A stretch of 64,000 nt of DNA, taken from assembly GCA_963842575.1 (NCBI GenBank), contig CAWJGS010000002.1, positions 124,001 to 188,000 of the forward strand, in the 5' to 3' direction. Positions 1 through 10,100 of the stretch are shown here, one piece after another. Below the pieces are notes generated by a model, which worked only from the letters and a program-made list of their open reading frames with translations, ran no database searches and was not told where the DNA came from. This stretch comes from JACDER01 sp963842575 (lineage in GTDB: Bacteria; Actinomycetota; Thermoleophilia; Gaiellales; Gaiellaceae). Every line of letters begins with the position of its first letter. Positions within the stretch are counted from its first letter, which is position 1. The position numbers were made by a program, and so were the translations under genes.

Positions 1-171
1 GAAACGGAACTGGCCGATCGCGCGATACGCGACGGCACGCTCCTGGTAGTCCTCGCTCCGCGCCTGCGCTTCGAGCTCGTCCGCCCACTGCGTGCGCATC
101 TCCGCGAGATCGCGTTCAGCGCCTCGCTGGGCCAGCTCGTCGGCCGACGCGGCGGCCTCTGCGAGTGTCAA
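1..171 (-). CDS. Partial protein of unknown function, N-terminal 57 residues (possible HEAT-repeat type)
   Basis: A frame open to the window edge begins at TTG 171, whose first bases overlap the TGA stop of citrate synthase (TTGA), so the two look translationally coupled. The fragment is helical and charged, with many Ala, Glu and Arg (for example AEAAASADELAQRGAERD and QERAVAYRAIGQF). That composition suits an alpha-helical repeat protein, and a HEAT-repeat protein is my tentative guess from memory of similar actinobacterial N-termini. The rest lies outside the window, so no function is assigned. Confidence 0.6.
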   Translation of the reverse strand, partial: MTLAEAAASADELAQRGAERDLAEMRTQWADELEAQARSEDYQERAVAYRAIGQFRF

Positions 172-1268
172 GAGGGGACCGGAGCCCCGCCGACTTCCGA
201 AACCGGACGGCTCGGAGGCCCGATGTAGCGCGCAGACGGGCGGATCAGCCGCCCGGTGCGCTTCTCCTCGAGGATGTGCGCCGACCAGCCGGCGACGCGC
301 GCGCAGGCGAACATCGCGGGAGTGAGGTCGGGCGGAACCTGGGCGACATCGAGCACGACGGCGGAGTAGAACTCCACGTTCGTCGCGATCACGTAGTCGG
401 GCTTGTAGTCGCGGAGCGCGGCGAGCGCGGCCTCCTCGAGCGCCTCGGCCACCTCGAAGCGGGGCGAGCCGAGCTCTTTCGCCGTCTGCTTGAGGATGCG
501 CGAGCGTGGATCCTCGGCCCGGTAGACGCGGTGGCCGAAGCCCATGATGCGGCCGCTGGTCGCGAGGATCTCCTTCACGTACGCCTCGGGGTCGCCGGTG
601 CGGGCGACCTCGTCGAGCATCGGCAGCACGCGCGCGGGCGCGCCGCCGTGCAACGGGCCGCTCAGCGCTCCGACGGCGGCCGACATCGCGGCCCCGCAAT
701 CGGCGCCCGTGGACGCCGTGATCCGGGCGGTGAAGGTGGACGCGTTGAGGCCGTGCTCGGCGGTGCAGATCCAGTAGGTGTCGATCGCCTTGACGTGGTC
801 GGGATCCGCCTCGCCGCGCCAACGAAGCAGGAACTTCTCGGCGGCGGAGTCGCCCTGGGAGACGACGTCGTCGGGAGCCGGCTCGCGGCCGTCGTGGACC
901 GCGGCCGAGCGCGCCACGATCTCCATCATCTCCGCCGAAAGCCGCGCGAGATCGTCGCGTGCTTCGTCTGGCGAGATGTCGACCAGCTTCTTCAGCCCCC
1001 ACACGTTCGAAAGGCGGGCCGTCTCGGCCTGGAGATCCGAGGGAGCGTTCCCGCTGAGCGCGGCCGGCTCGTACGGCTCGGGGTCGGGCATCCCGGGTGT
1101 GAAGCTCTCGTCCACGAGGAGGCCCCAGATCTGCTCGTAGTGGAACTTGCCGACCAGCTCTTCGATATTGACTCCGCGGTAGCGGAGCGCACCTCCCTCA
1201 CGGTCGGGCTCGGCGATCTCTGTCTGGAAGGCGACGACGCCCTCGAGGCCTGGCTTGAAGTCGTTCAT
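168..1268 (-). CDS. Citrate synthase
   Basis: Condenses acetyl-CoA with oxaloacetate, the entry step of the TCA cycle. The 366-residue protein has the length of the short type II-like bacterial citrate synthases. Visible family signatures are the His-containing GPLHGGAPARV segment near residue 185, the IMGFGHRVYR active-site segment near residue 240 with its catalytic His, and the downstream region containing the family Asp. It is divergent from isocitrate dehydrogenase with only 32 bases between the starts. A partial gene overlaps its stop codon. Whether it acts as 2-methylcitrate synthase instead cannot be settled by sequence; the TCA neighbours favour citrate synthase. Confidence 0.95.
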   Translation of the reverse strand: MNDFKPGLEGVVAFQTEIAEPDREGGALRYRGVNIEELVGKFHYEQIWGLLVDESFTPGMPDPEPYEPAALSGNAPSDLQAETARLSNVWGLKKLVDISPDEARDDLARLSAEMMEIVARSAAVHDGREPAPDDVVSQGDSAAEKFLLRWRGEADPDHVKAIDTYWICTAEHGLNASTFTARITASTGADCGAAMSAAVGALSGPLHGGAPARVLPMLDEVARTGDPEAYVKEILATSGRIMGFGHRVYRAEDPRSRILKQTAKELGSPRFEVAEALEEAALAALRDYKPDYVIATNVEFYSAVVLDVAQVPPDLTPAMFACARVAGWSAHILEEKRTGRLIRPSARYIGPPSRPVSEVGGAPVPS

Positions 1269-1300
1269 CGCACTGGAATCTACCGATAGAGTGGCGCGCC

Positions 1301-2389
1301 GTGGCCCACACCGTGACCCTCATCCCGGGCGACGGCATCGGCCCGGAGCTGACCGAAGCGACGCGCCGCGTGCTCGAGTCGACCGGCGTCGACCTCGAGT
1401 GGGACGTACAGGAAGCGGGCGCGGACGTGATGGACCGCTACGGCGGCAATCCACTCCCTGACCAGGTGCTCGAGTCGATCGAGCGGAACGGCGTGGCGCT
1501 CAAAGGCCCGATCACTACTCCCGTCGGAACCGGCTTCCGCTCGGTCAACGTCACCCTCCGCAAGACACTCGACCTCTTCGGCCAGGTGCGTCCCTGCAAG
1601 AGCTACCGCGGCGTCCGCTCGCGCTACGAGGACGTCGATCTGATCATCGTGCGCGAGGCAACCGAGGATCTGTACGCGGGGATCGAGTACGAGGAAGGCT
1701 CCGCCGATGCACGCGAGCTGATCGACTGGGTCGGCAAGCACGACGGGAAGATCCGCGAGGACTCAGGCATCTCGATCAAGCCGATCTCCGTCTCCGGCAC
1801 GCGCCGCATCTTCGAGTTCGCCTTCGACTATGCGCGCAAGAACGGCCGGCGCAAGATCACGGCCGTCCACAAGGCGAACATCATGAAATTCTCTGACGGG
1901 CTCTGGTTGCGGGTCGCCCGTGAGGTCGCGGAAGAACATCCAGGTATCGAGTTCGACGACCGCATCGTCGACAACCTCTGCATGCAGCTCGTCCAGCGGC
2001 CCGAGGAGTACGACATGCTCGTCCTGCCGAACCTGTACGGAGACATCGTCTCCGACCTGTGCGCAGGCCTCGTAGGCGGCCTCGGCCTGGCGCCCGGCGC
2101 CAACTTCGGCACGAGGGCCGCGGTCTTCGAGCCCACGCACGGCTCGGCGCCCAAGTACGCGGGGCTGAACAGGGCGAACCCGATGGCGATGATCCTCTCG
2201 GGCGTCCTCATGCTCCGGCATCTGGACGAGATGGAGGCCGCGAACCTGCTCGAGGCCGCGATCGCGGACGTGATCGCCGAAGGCAACAGCGTCACCTACG
2301 ACATGAAGCCGACCCGCGACGACCCGACCGCCGTCGGGACGAGCGAGGTCGCCGACGCGATCATCGAGAAGCTCGGTGTAACCGTATGA
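1301..2389 (+). CDS. Isocitrate/isopropylmalate dehydrogenase family, probable isocitrate dehydrogenase
   Basis: Oxidative decarboxylation of isocitrate to 2-oxoglutarate. The 362-residue protein opens with LIPGDGIGPE and carries the substrate-binding SVNVTLRK segment (Ser-x-Asn-x3-Arg), the metal-binding Asp region (NLYGDIVSDL) and the nucleotide-binding EPTHGSAPKYAG loop. The SVN motif favours isocitrate over 3-isopropylmalate, as does its position between citrate synthase and malate dehydrogenase. The EPTHGSAPK context suggests NAD rather than NADP, but that is inference. The start is GTG 1301. Its stop overlaps the next ATG (ATGA), so it should be cotranscribed with malate dehydrogenase. 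Confidence 0.93.
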   Translation: MAHTVTLIPGDGIGPELTEATRRVLESTGVDLEWDVQEAGADVMDRYGGNPLPDQVLESIERNGVALKGPITTPVGTGFRSVNVTLRKTLDLFGQVRPCKSYRGVRSRYEDVDLIIVREATEDLYAGIEYEEGSADARELIDWVGKHDGKIREDSGISIKPISVSGTRRIFEFAFDYARKNGRRKITAVHKANIMKFSDGLWLRVAREVAEEHPGIEFDDRIVDNLCMQLVQRPEEYDMLVLPNLYGDIVSDLCAGLVGGLGLAPGANFGTRAAVFEPTHGSAPKYAGLNRANPMAMILSGVLMLRHLDEMEAANLLEAAIADVIAEGNSVTYDMKPTRDDPTAVGTSEVADAIIEKLGVTV

Positions 2390-3321
2390 GGCGCAAGGTC
2401 ACCGTCATCGGCGCGGGCGCGGTCGGCGCGACCGCGGCCCAGGAGATCGCCCGCCGCGACTACGCCGACGTCGTCCTGGTCGACATCATCGAGAACCTCC
2501 CGCAGGGCAAGGCACTCGACATCAACCAGGCGGGGCCGATCCTCGGCTACGAGCCCACGGTCGTGGGCACGAACGGCTACGACGAGACCGCCGGCTCCGA
2601 GGTCGTCGTGATCACCTCGGGCAAGCCGCGCACGCCCGGGATGAGCCGCGACGATCTCGTCACCACGAACCAGGGCATCGTCAAGTCGGTCACCGAGCAG
2701 GTCGTCGCGCACTCGCCGGACGCCATCCTCATCGTCGTCACCAATCCCCTGGACGCCATGTGCCACGTGGCCAAGGACGTTTCGGGCTTTCCGAAGGAGC
2801 GCGTCTTCGGCCAGGCCGGAATCCTCGACAGCGCGCGCTTCCGCACCTTCATCTCCTGGGAGACCGGCTCGTCCGCCAAGGACGTGAGCGCGATGGTGCT
2901 CGGCGGCCACGGAGACCAGATGGTCTCGGTCGCCTCCGCGACGACGGTCGGCGGCGCCCCGATCCGGAAGCTCGTCGAGGAGCAGCGCCTCGCGGAGCTC
3001 GTCCAGCGCACCGCCGTCGGCGGCGGCGAGGTCGTCCAGCTGCTCGGCACCTCGGCCTGGTACGCACCCGGCGCGGCCTGCGCGCAGATGGTCGACGCCG
3101 TTCTCCTCGACCAGAAGCGAATCCTCCCGTGCACCGCGTATCTCGACGGCGAGTACGGAACGGACGGGCTGTACATGGGGGTCCCGGTCAAGCTCGGGGC
3201 GGGCGGCATCGAGGAGATCATCGAGCTCGAGCTGACCGACGAGGAGCAGCAGGCGTTCCACGCTTCGGCCGAGGCGGTGCGCGAGGTCGTGGACATCCTT
3301 GATCGAGACGATTCCGAATAA
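2386..3321 (+). CDS. mdh: Malate dehydrogenase
   Basis: Interconverts malate and oxaloacetate with NAD. The 311-residue LDH/MDH-family protein starts at ATG 2386, overlapping the preceding stop by four bases. It shows the Rossmann glycine motif GAGAVGATAAQ at residues 8-18, the VTNPLDAM segment, and the catalytic His in LGGHGDQMV near residue 175. The active-site loop has RTPGMSRDDL, typical of the LDH-like malate dehydrogenases. With the upstream genes it forms a citrate synthase / IDH / MDH cluster. The C-terminal codons overlap the TTG start of queF. Confidence 0.95.
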   Translation: MRRKVTVIGAGAVGATAAQEIARRDYADVVLVDIIENLPQGKALDINQAGPILGYEPTVVGTNGYDETAGSEVVVITSGKPRTPGMSRDDLVTTNQGIVKSVTEQVVAHSPDAILIVVTNPLDAMCHVAKDVSGFPKERVFGQAGILDSARFRTFISWETGSSAKDVSAMVLGGHGDQMVSVASATTVGGAPIRKLVEEQRLAELVQRTAVGGGEVVQLLGTSAWYAPGAACAQMVDAVLLDQKRILPCTAYLDGEYGTDGLYMGVPVKLGAGGIEEIIELELTDEEQQAFHASAEAVREVVDILDRDDSE

Positions 3322-3626
3322 GTACGCCGGCCGCGACTACGAGGTCGAGCTCGCCGATCCGGAGTTCACCTCGATCTGCCCGCTGACGGGCGCGCCTGAC
3401 TTCGGCACGATCACGATCCGCTACGTCCCCGGCGAGAAGCTGCTCGAGCTCAAGTCGCTGCGGGACTTCCTCGCCGCGCTTCCGCGGGCGCGAGATCTTC
3501 CAGGAAGAGGTCGTGAACGAGGTGCTGGACGAGATCGTCGCCAGCGCGTCTCCGGTGCGCGCGGAGGTCGAGGGCGTCTTCAACATGCGCGGCGGGATGA
3601 CGACGCGCGTGGTCGCGCGCACCTGA
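3299..3626 (+). CDS. queF: NADPH-dependent preQ0 reductase QueF, frameshifted as read
   Basis: QueF reduces 7-cyano-7-deazaguanine to preQ1 in queuosine biosynthesis. The N-terminal half (from TTG 3299) has the family signature PEFTSICPLTGAPDFGTI with the catalytic Cys, then ELKSLRDFL. The reading frame breaks near 3479. One base further on, the family C-terminus resumes (REIFQEEVVNEVLDEIV, then FNMRGGMTTRVVART) and stops at 3624-3626. Removing one C at about 3479 restores a protein of about 108 residues, the usual length of the short unimodular QueF. I infer a sequence error rather than a pseudogene. It overlaps the mdh 3' end by 23 bases. Confidence 0.85.
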
Positions 3627-3732
3627 ACTTCAGTTGCAGCAAATCCGTGGGAGTGCTAAGTTCGCGTCGCGGCAATCCGCACGTTTCGCGGCCTTGTAGT
3701 ACTGAGACAACCGAGATAACTCACCGCGGGTT

Positions 3733-3833
3733 GCCGCTGGTGAGCGGCGCCTGTAGGTCACCGCGGCAGGCTTGGTGGCGCACCCCCGTCCCGGGCCTTA
3801 CGTCGGTTCCCAACTTCGCCGCTCACCAGCGGC
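3733..3833. repeat. Inverted repeat pair, 16-base arms, 69-base spacer
   Basis: The left arm GCCGCTGGTGAGCGGC (3733-3748) is the exact reverse complement of the right arm at 3818-3833. Each arm can also fold on itself (GCCGCT/AGCGGC with a 4-base loop), so the DNA or RNA could switch between two small hairpins and one long-range stem. It lies downstream of queF and upstream of the secreted-protein gene. Function unknown; a terminator, an attenuator or a mobile-element remnant are all possible. Confidence 0.7.
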
Positions 3834-3893
3834 ATACTCGACGGCCGAAGAACACGCGCAGTTTGTGCGCAGAAGCCTCGTTTCTGAACCTCC

Positions 3894-3922
3894 TTGAATT
3901 TCCCGACAGGCGCTCGCATAGG
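3894..3922 (+). promoter_or_regulatory. Candidate promoter for the large secreted protein
   Basis: TTGAAT, 17-base spacer, CATAGG. The match to the sigma-70 consensus is moderate. It would give a leader of roughly 380 bases before the GTG start at 4310, which would contain the inverted repeat next to the ribosome-binding site. Weak evidence, by eye only. Confidence 0.3.
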
Positions 3923-4309
3923 ATGCGCGGGCCAACTAGTCAACGGGACGGGGGTGCCGATGACCAAGCGTTCGCTGACGCGGGCCGGCCGCATGTTGCG
4001 TGCGGTTGCCTCGCCTGCTGTCGCGCCGACTCCGGTGCGCCTTAGCGATCGCGGTCGAACGCACGGGGAGAGAGCAGGCGTGAGTGGCCTTTAGGCGCTC
4101 GTCGTCGAGCGTGACCTCACCGCCACGACCGTTGCATAGACAGGGGGTGCTGCCTATGGACGTCTTCCGCCGGCATGCCGCGGGTCCGAACGGGCCTCGG
4201 CGCGCTACGGCAAAGGGGCGCGGCGTCACGGGCGCCGCGACCGATCACGAACCCATCACCGGCCGTGGGAGCCGCCAGTGACTCCCACCCAGAAAGGAGA
4301 GCAGGTGGC

Positions 4310-7300
4310 GTGAAGGACCTGACTACGTGGATCGGGAGGAGGCGGATCGTGCTGCTCGCCGGCGCGCTCGCGCTCCTCGTCGTCGGAGCCGGCCTGGCTA
4401 CAGCAGCCTCCAGCGGCTCCACCAAGGGAATCGCGACCGCGGCACAGCAGTCGAACAACGGAAACGGAAACGGCAACGGGCACGTGACCGTCGGACACTC
4501 GGTAAAGAACGACAAGTCGCCGAAGCTCCGGGACATTACGCCGAAGCCGGTGACGCCCAAACCCAACCATCCGGCCCAGCCCAATCCGAAGATCCTGCAC
4601 GACCACACGAACCGGACGGACACCGCGGTGCAGAACACGCTCGCTGCTCCGAAGATGCCGGGGACGCAGCTCAACTTCGACGGGATCGGTTTCCCGGGCG
4701 TCAACTGCGACTGCGCACCACCCGACACGAACGGAGAGGTGGGAGCGACGCAGTACGTCCAGATCGTGAACACGGGGCTCCAGGTGTTCGACAAGACCAC
4801 CGGCAACTCGGTTCTCGGGCCGATCAGCATCGAGTCGGTGTGGAGCGGATTCGGCGGCGTCTGCGAGTCGAACGGTGAAGGCGATCCGGTCGTGCTGTAC
4901 GACCAGCTGGCCAACCGCTGGATCGTGAGCCAGTTCGCAGGGACGGCGCAGCCGACCCACGAGTGCGTCGCGGTCTCCACCACGAACGACGCAACGGGAG
5001 CGTTCAACCGCTACGACTTCGACCTCGGCTCGCAGTTCGGGAACAACTTCTACGACTACCCGAAGCTCGGCGTGTGGCCGGATGCGTACTACATGAGCAT
5101 GAATGTGTTCAACGCCGCCGGCACTGCGTTCCTCGGCCCGCAGCCGTTCGCTCTCGATCGCACGGCGATGCTCAACGGAACCCCCGCCACGATCGTCAGC
5201 ACGGGCATGCTCAGCCCGACCGACGACCAGCTCATGCCGGCCGACCTCGATGGGTCGAACCAGCCGCCTTCGGGCGCGCCGAACCCGTTCACCGAGATCG
5301 GCACGAACCCGACCTGGAAGCTGTGGCGCTTCCATGTCGACTTCGTCAACCCGGCCAATTCGACGTTCACCCTCGGCGGGCAGCCTCGTTCCGGCGCCGT
5401 TCAGCGTCGTCTGCGGCGGCAGCGCGGGAGCCTGCGTGCCGCAGGCGGGAACCGGTGACACGCTCGACACCTCGGGCGACCGCAGCATGTTCCGAAACGC
5501 CTACCGACGTTTCACGGACGGCCACGAAGCGCTCGTCGGGAACATGACGGTCGAGTCCAACGGGGTTGCAGGCATCCGCTGGTACGAGATCAACAACGCG
5601 ACCTCAGGCTCGCCCGGCTTCGTCCAGCAGAGCACCTACCAGCCCGACACCACGTGGCGGTGGATGGGAAGCGCAGCGATGGACGCCCTGGGTGACATCG
5701 CCGTCGGCTTCAGCGCCTCGTCCCCCAGCATCAACCCGCAGATCCGCTATGCGGGACGGCTGGCCGGCGATCCGCTGAACACGCTGGCGCAGGGTGAGTC
5801 CACCCTCTTCGCCGGCACCGGCAGCCAGACCGACACGTTCAGCCGCTGGGGCGACTATTCGGACCTCACGGTCGACCCCGAGCGACGACTGCACGTTCTG
5901 GTACACGAACGAGTACTACGCGAGCACGAGCTCGTTCAACTGGAAGACCCGGATCGGGAGCTTCAAGTTCGCGAACTGCGTCGCCGGCCCGCACGGGACG
6001 CTTTCCGGCAAGGTCACCGACGCCGGCAACAACAACCCGATCTCAGGAGCCAAGGTAGACACGTCGTTCGGCAGCGTCACGACCGACGCGAACGGGAACT
6101 ACTCCATCGGGCTCCCCGTCGGGACGTACAACGTCACCTACTCGGCGTTCGGCTACGGAACGCACGTCGAGAACAACGTTCAGATCACGGACGGCAACAC
6201 GACCACGGTGAACGTGGCGCTAACTCCGTCGCCCACCGTGACGCTGAGCGGAAACGTGACCGGCGCCTCGGGCCACCCCTGGCCCCTGTACGCACGCATC
6301 GACGTGGCCAACAGGCCGGGTGGACCGTTGTTCACGGATCCGATCACGGGCCACTACAGCTTCACAATTCCGGCGAATGCAAGCTATGCCGTGACGTATA
6401 CGGCACAGCTGCCGGGTTACCAGGTGGTCACGAAGACGGTCGCCGTGGGTGCAGGCAACAAGACTCAGAACGTGGCGATTCCGGTGCTATCCGATTGCAC
6501 CGCGCCTGGATTCAGGCTCAATACGGCGCTGAGCGAGAGCTTCGAAGGCAGCACGTTCCCGCCGGCAGGATGGACCGTGACTGATCCTCTCGCCAACGGC
6601 CAGGTGTGGCAGCTCAACGACCCCGAGGGCCGGGCGAACGACACCGGCGGCTCGGGCAACTTCGCGGACATCAACTCCGACTTCTACGGGGGCGCAGCGT
6701 CTCAGGACACGTCCCTCGTCACGCCGAAGGTCAACCTCTCGGGTGCGGCCGCGCCGTTCCTGACGTTCCACAACAACTACATCGCCTCCCCGAGCTTCCC
6801 GCAGACCGGCGACGTGGACGTGAGCACGGACGGTGGAGCCACGTGGACGAACGTGTGGCACCACGGCGGGGATGCAGTCCCGGGCCCGGACCTGGAGACG
6901 GTGCAGCTTCCGCAGGCCGCCCACCAGGCCAACGTGAAGGTGCGCTTCCGCTTCACGGCGACGTTCGGCTTCTGGTGGATGGTCGACGACGTCACGGTCC
7001 TGAGGACCACGACGTGTGTCGCGATCCCCGGCGGCCTCGTCGAGGGCAACGTCTCCGAGCTGAACACGGGCGCACCGCTCAACGGCGCCAAGGTACAGAG
7101 CGACGACAAGCCCGCCGACAACGGCAAGACGTTCGCGACGCCGGACGACCCGAACAACCCCGACGGCTTCTACTTCCTGTTCTCGTCGTTGACGGGATCA
7201 CATCCGTTCACGGCCAGCAAGCCGCTGTACTCGCCCTCGACCAAGACGGTGAACGTCGTGGCCAACGGGACGGTGCGGCAGGACTACCAGCTGGGCGCAG

Positions 7301-8915
7301 GACACCTGGTGGTCTCACCGACGTCGATCACGAAGTCGCAGGAGCTCGGAACCACGACGACCGCCAGCAGTCTCGTTCAAGAACGACGGCACCGCGCCCG
7401 CCCACGTCAAGCTGAGCGAGCGAACCGGGTCGTTCCAGATCCTCAGCCTGGTCGGTGCGAGGCGGATCAACATCCACCTCGAGGAGGAGGATGCCGCGTC
7501 GCCCGAGTTCCTCGGTAACCACGAGCACGGTGACGTACCGGGCGTGGACGCGGGGGCGCCGCATGATCCGAGCTGGTCGCAGATCGCCAACTACCCGTCG
7601 GCGGTCATGGACAACTCCGCCGACTTCCTCAACGGGAAGGAGTACTCGGTCGGCGGAATCGACGGCAGCTTCACGACGCTGAACAAGGGCTACGTCTACA
7701 ACCCGGACGACAACACGTGGACGGCGATCGCCAACATGGCGAACGCGCGCGAGAAGCCGGGTGTAGCCGCCCTCAACGGCAAGCTCTTCGTCACCGGCGG
7801 CTGGGACGTCGAATGGGAATCCCATCGCCGCGACCGAGGCCTACGACCCGTCGAGTGACTCGTGGAGCCCGGTAGCCCCGAACCCGAGCCCGACCGCAGC
7901 ACCGGGCGTCGCCGTCGCCAACGGCAAGATCTACGTCGTCGGCGGCTGCGCGGACGGGTCATGCACGACCTCCAGCAACGTCGAGGTCTACGACCCGGCC
8001 ACCGACAGCTGGTCGAGTGCCGCGAACTATCCGACCGCCGACTCGTGGTTGGGGTGCGGCGGTATCAACGGCAAGGTCTACTGCGCCGGTGGTATCAACG
8101 GCTCCACCACCTACAAGAACGGCTATGTCTACGACCCGGGCACGGACTCGTGGAGCCCGATCGCCGACATGCCGATCGACCTCTGGGCAATGGTCGCTGG
8201 TGGCCCGAACGGGATGCTCGTCGTCTCGGGCGGCGTCACCGACGGCACGAACACGATCACCAACCAGGGGTTCGCCTACGATCCCTCGACCGATAGCTGG
8301 AACGGGATCCCGAACGCGCAGTTCCCGCGCTACCGCGCCGGAGGCGGATGCGGCTTCTACAAGATCGGCGGCTCCTCGGGTGGATTCAGCCCGACGCCGG
8401 ACTCGGAGAAGCTGTCCGAGCTCGACCAGTGCGGCGTGACCGACGTACCCTGGCTGTCCGAGAGCCCGACCGAGTTCGACGTCCCGGTCGGCGCGACGGT
8501 CAATGTCACCGTCACGCTGAAGGCGACGACGGACGTGGGCGTTACTCAGCCTGGCACCTATACGGCTCAGATCGCGGTCAACGCGGACACGCCGCAGGCG
8601 ATCAGCCCAATCGGTGTCACCATGAACGTGACGCCGCCGAAAGACTGGGGGAAGCTCGCGGGGACCGTGACCGGCAAGGACTGCAACGGGAACACCGCGC
8701 CGCTAGGCGGAACCCAGGTTCAGGCCAACGGCAAGACGTACACGTTCTCCCTGAAGACGGGCCCTGACGGCAAGTACGCCTTCTGGGCACCAACCAAGAG
8801 CAATCCCTTCACGGTCATCGCGAGCAAGGACCGATGGATCGCACAGACCAAACAGGCAAAGCTCAAGGCGGGCCAGACGATCACGCTGGACTTCACGCTG
8901 CAGAAGATCTGCTAG
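4310..8915 (+). CDS. Very large secreted multidomain protein with kelch and carboxypeptidase-regulatory-like repeats, frameshifted as read
   Basis: Start GTG 4310 follows AAAGGAG about 10 bases upstream and gives an N-terminal membrane or signal segment (RRRIVLLAGALALLVVGAG) and a Gly/Asn-rich linker. Domains in order: an N-terminal domain with CDCAPPDTNGEVG; two carboxypeptidase-regulatory-like beta domains around 5990-6480 (SGKVTDAGNNNPISGAKV); a MAM or immune-inhibitor-A-like jelly roll near 6530-7010 (SESFEGSTFPPAGWTV); another regulatory-like domain; then kelch repeats from about 7560 (KGYVYNPDDNTWTAIA, VYDPATDSWSSAA, YVYDPGTDSWSPIA); and a final beta domain. Frames change at about 5390, 5883, 7369 and 7811, each time as one extra base. 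Corrected, it is one exported protein of about 1,530 residues, probably cell-surface or extracellular. No protease catalytic site is visible. A strong hairpin follows the stop. Confidence 0.82.
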
Positions 8916-8935
8916 CCGTCGACGCCTCCCGAAGT

Positions 8936-8965
8936 GGGCCCGCCCGGCACCGGCCGGGCGGGCCC
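8936..8965 (+). terminator. Strong hairpin after the secreted kelch gene
   Basis: A perfect 13-base stem (GGGCCCGCCCGGC against its complement) with loop ACCG, 21 bases after the stop at 8915. No clear T run follows, so it is a terminator-like hairpin rather than a canonical intrinsic terminator. Confidence 0.6.
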
Positions 8966-8986
8966 GCTCGGGCTACCCTTTCCAGG

Positions 8987-9353
8987 GTGAAGATCGTCGC
9001 CGTAGCGGCGCTCGCACTTGCCGTCTCAGCGTCGGCCGCCGGCGCCGGCCCTCGAAGCGGCCTGCGCGGGATGGTGCTGATCGAGCCGGCGTTTCCCGTG
9101 TGCCGTGTGGATCAGCCGTGCACGAAACCGGCGGACGATGTGTTGCTCGTCTTCTCCAGGAAGGGACGAGCCTCTCGCCGCACGCGCACGAATGAGGACG
9201 GCACGTATCGGATCAGGCTCGCGCCGGGGAGATGGACCGTCACCGCACCGGGGCGCGGCTGGCCTCTCTCGGGCACTCGATCCGGCTCGTGTCCTCGTGC
9301 CTCGCGGGGGCTACCGGCGCGTGACCTTCACGCTCGACATCGGCATTCGCTAG
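8987..9353 (+). CDS. Small secreted protein with carboxypeptidase-regulatory-like fold, frameshifted as read
   Basis: From GTG 8987 the protein has a signal peptide (KIVAVAALALAVSASAAGAG) and one beta-sandwich domain resembling the repeats of the preceding gene: RGMVLIEPAFPVCRVDQPC, DVLLVFSRKGR, then NEDGTYRIRLAPGRWTVTA. Near 9240-9270 the frame breaks and the expected end (ALDPARVLVPRGGYRRVTFTL) continues one base later to the TAG at 9351-9353. Corrected length is about 121 residues with two Cys. Probably exported; function unknown. Related proteins often carry calcium or carbohydrate-binding domains, but nothing here proves that. Confidence 0.7.
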
Positions 9354-9371
9354 CCGCTAGGGTCGTCGGCC

Positions 9372-10100
9372 GTGGATCTAGGGCTGCACGGCCGGACCGC
9401 GATCGTCTGCGGCGCCTCGTCCGGCCTGGGGCTCGCGTCCGCCGAGAGCCTGACCCGCGAGGGCGCCAACGTCGCGATGTTTGCACGTCACCCTGAGGCG
9501 CTCGAGCGGGAAGCGGCGCGGATCGGCGGGCTCGCCGTCTGCGGTGACGTACGCAATCTCGAGGACCTCACGCGGTTGGTGGACACCACGGTGGAGGCTT
9601 TCGGCGGAATCGACATCGTGGTGAACAACGGCGGCGGCCCGCCGCCGGGCACGGCTGTCGAGCTGACCGACGAGCTGGTCGAGGAAGCCGTCGAGCTCCT
9701 GCTCCTCTCGGCGATTCGGCTGACTCGGCTTGCCCTTCCCTACCTGGAACGGAGCGGCCGCGGCCGCGTCGTCAACATCGCGTCGCATGCCGTTCGGCAG
9801 CCTGTAGATGGAGTCGCCCTCTCGAACGTCGTTCGCTCAGGCGTCGTCGCCTGGGCGAAGACCCTCTCGCGCGAGCTCGCCCTGCGCGGCATCACCGTCA
9901 ACTCCGTCGCCCCCGGCCTGATCGACACGCCCCGCATCCGCCAGCTCGGGCATCAGGATCCGAGCGCGGTCCCCGTCGGGCGCATCGGGCGGCCCGAGGA
10001 GGTCGGCGACGTCGTGTGCTTCCTCGCTTCGGATCGGGCCTCCTACATCACGGGTGCGCTCATCCCCGTGGACGGCGGCCTGTCCCGGCCCCTTCTCTAG
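9372..10100 (+). CDS. SDR-family oxidoreductase with replaced catalytic Tyr and Lys
   Basis: A 242-residue Rossmann-fold protein with GASSGLGLASA at residues 14-24, VVNNGGG, and the C-terminal GLIDTPRI and ITGALIPVDGG segments of classical FabG-like SDRs. The active-site Ser is present (NIAS). Thirteen residues later, where YxxxK should be, the sequence reads SNVVR, so Tyr is Ser and Lys is Arg. A subgroup of SDRs carries such SN-x-x-R sites, so it may use a different chemistry or not be a dehydrogenase. Start GTG 9372. It converges on the glycosyltransferase gene. Confidence 0.85.
   Translation: MDLGLHGRTAIVCGASSGLGLASAESLTREGANVAMFARHPEALEREAARIGGLAVCGDVRNLEDLTRLVDTTVEAFGGIDIVVNNGGGPPPGTAVELTDELVEEAVELLLLSAIRLTRLALPYLERSGRGRVVNIASHAVRQPVDGVALSNVVRSGVVAWAKTLSRELALRGITVNSVAPGLIDTPRIRQLGHQDPSAVPVGRIGRPEEVGDVVCFLASDRASYITGALIPVDGGLSRPLL

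Larger units (their letters stand above)
3627..4309. other. Gene-free stretch with several inverted repeats (possible structured leader)
   Basis: About 680 bases without a convincing gene, between queF and the giant secreted protein. It contains a 16-base inverted repeat pair (3733-3748 and 3818-3833), a candidate promoter at 3894-3922, and a hairpin GTGGGAG-N10-CTCCCAC at 4265-4288 just before the ribosome-binding site. Two similar G-rich boxes (GACGGGGGTGCCGATG near 3948 and ACAGGGGGTGCTGCCTATG near 4137) recur about 190 bases apart. Short open frames here have no recognisable product. I could not match the region to a riboswitch family by eye. Confidence 0.5.

Noticed and set aside
165..1289. 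Long plus-strand ORF antisense to citrate synthase (374 residues)
   Set aside because: Arg/Val/Asp-rich composition typical of shadow frames in high-GC DNA; the minus frame has citrate synthase signatures.
3627..4309. c-di-AMP (ydaO) or c-di-GMP riboswitch before the secreted kelch gene
   Set aside because: I could not find the conserved loop sequences of either class by eye; left as an unassigned structured region.
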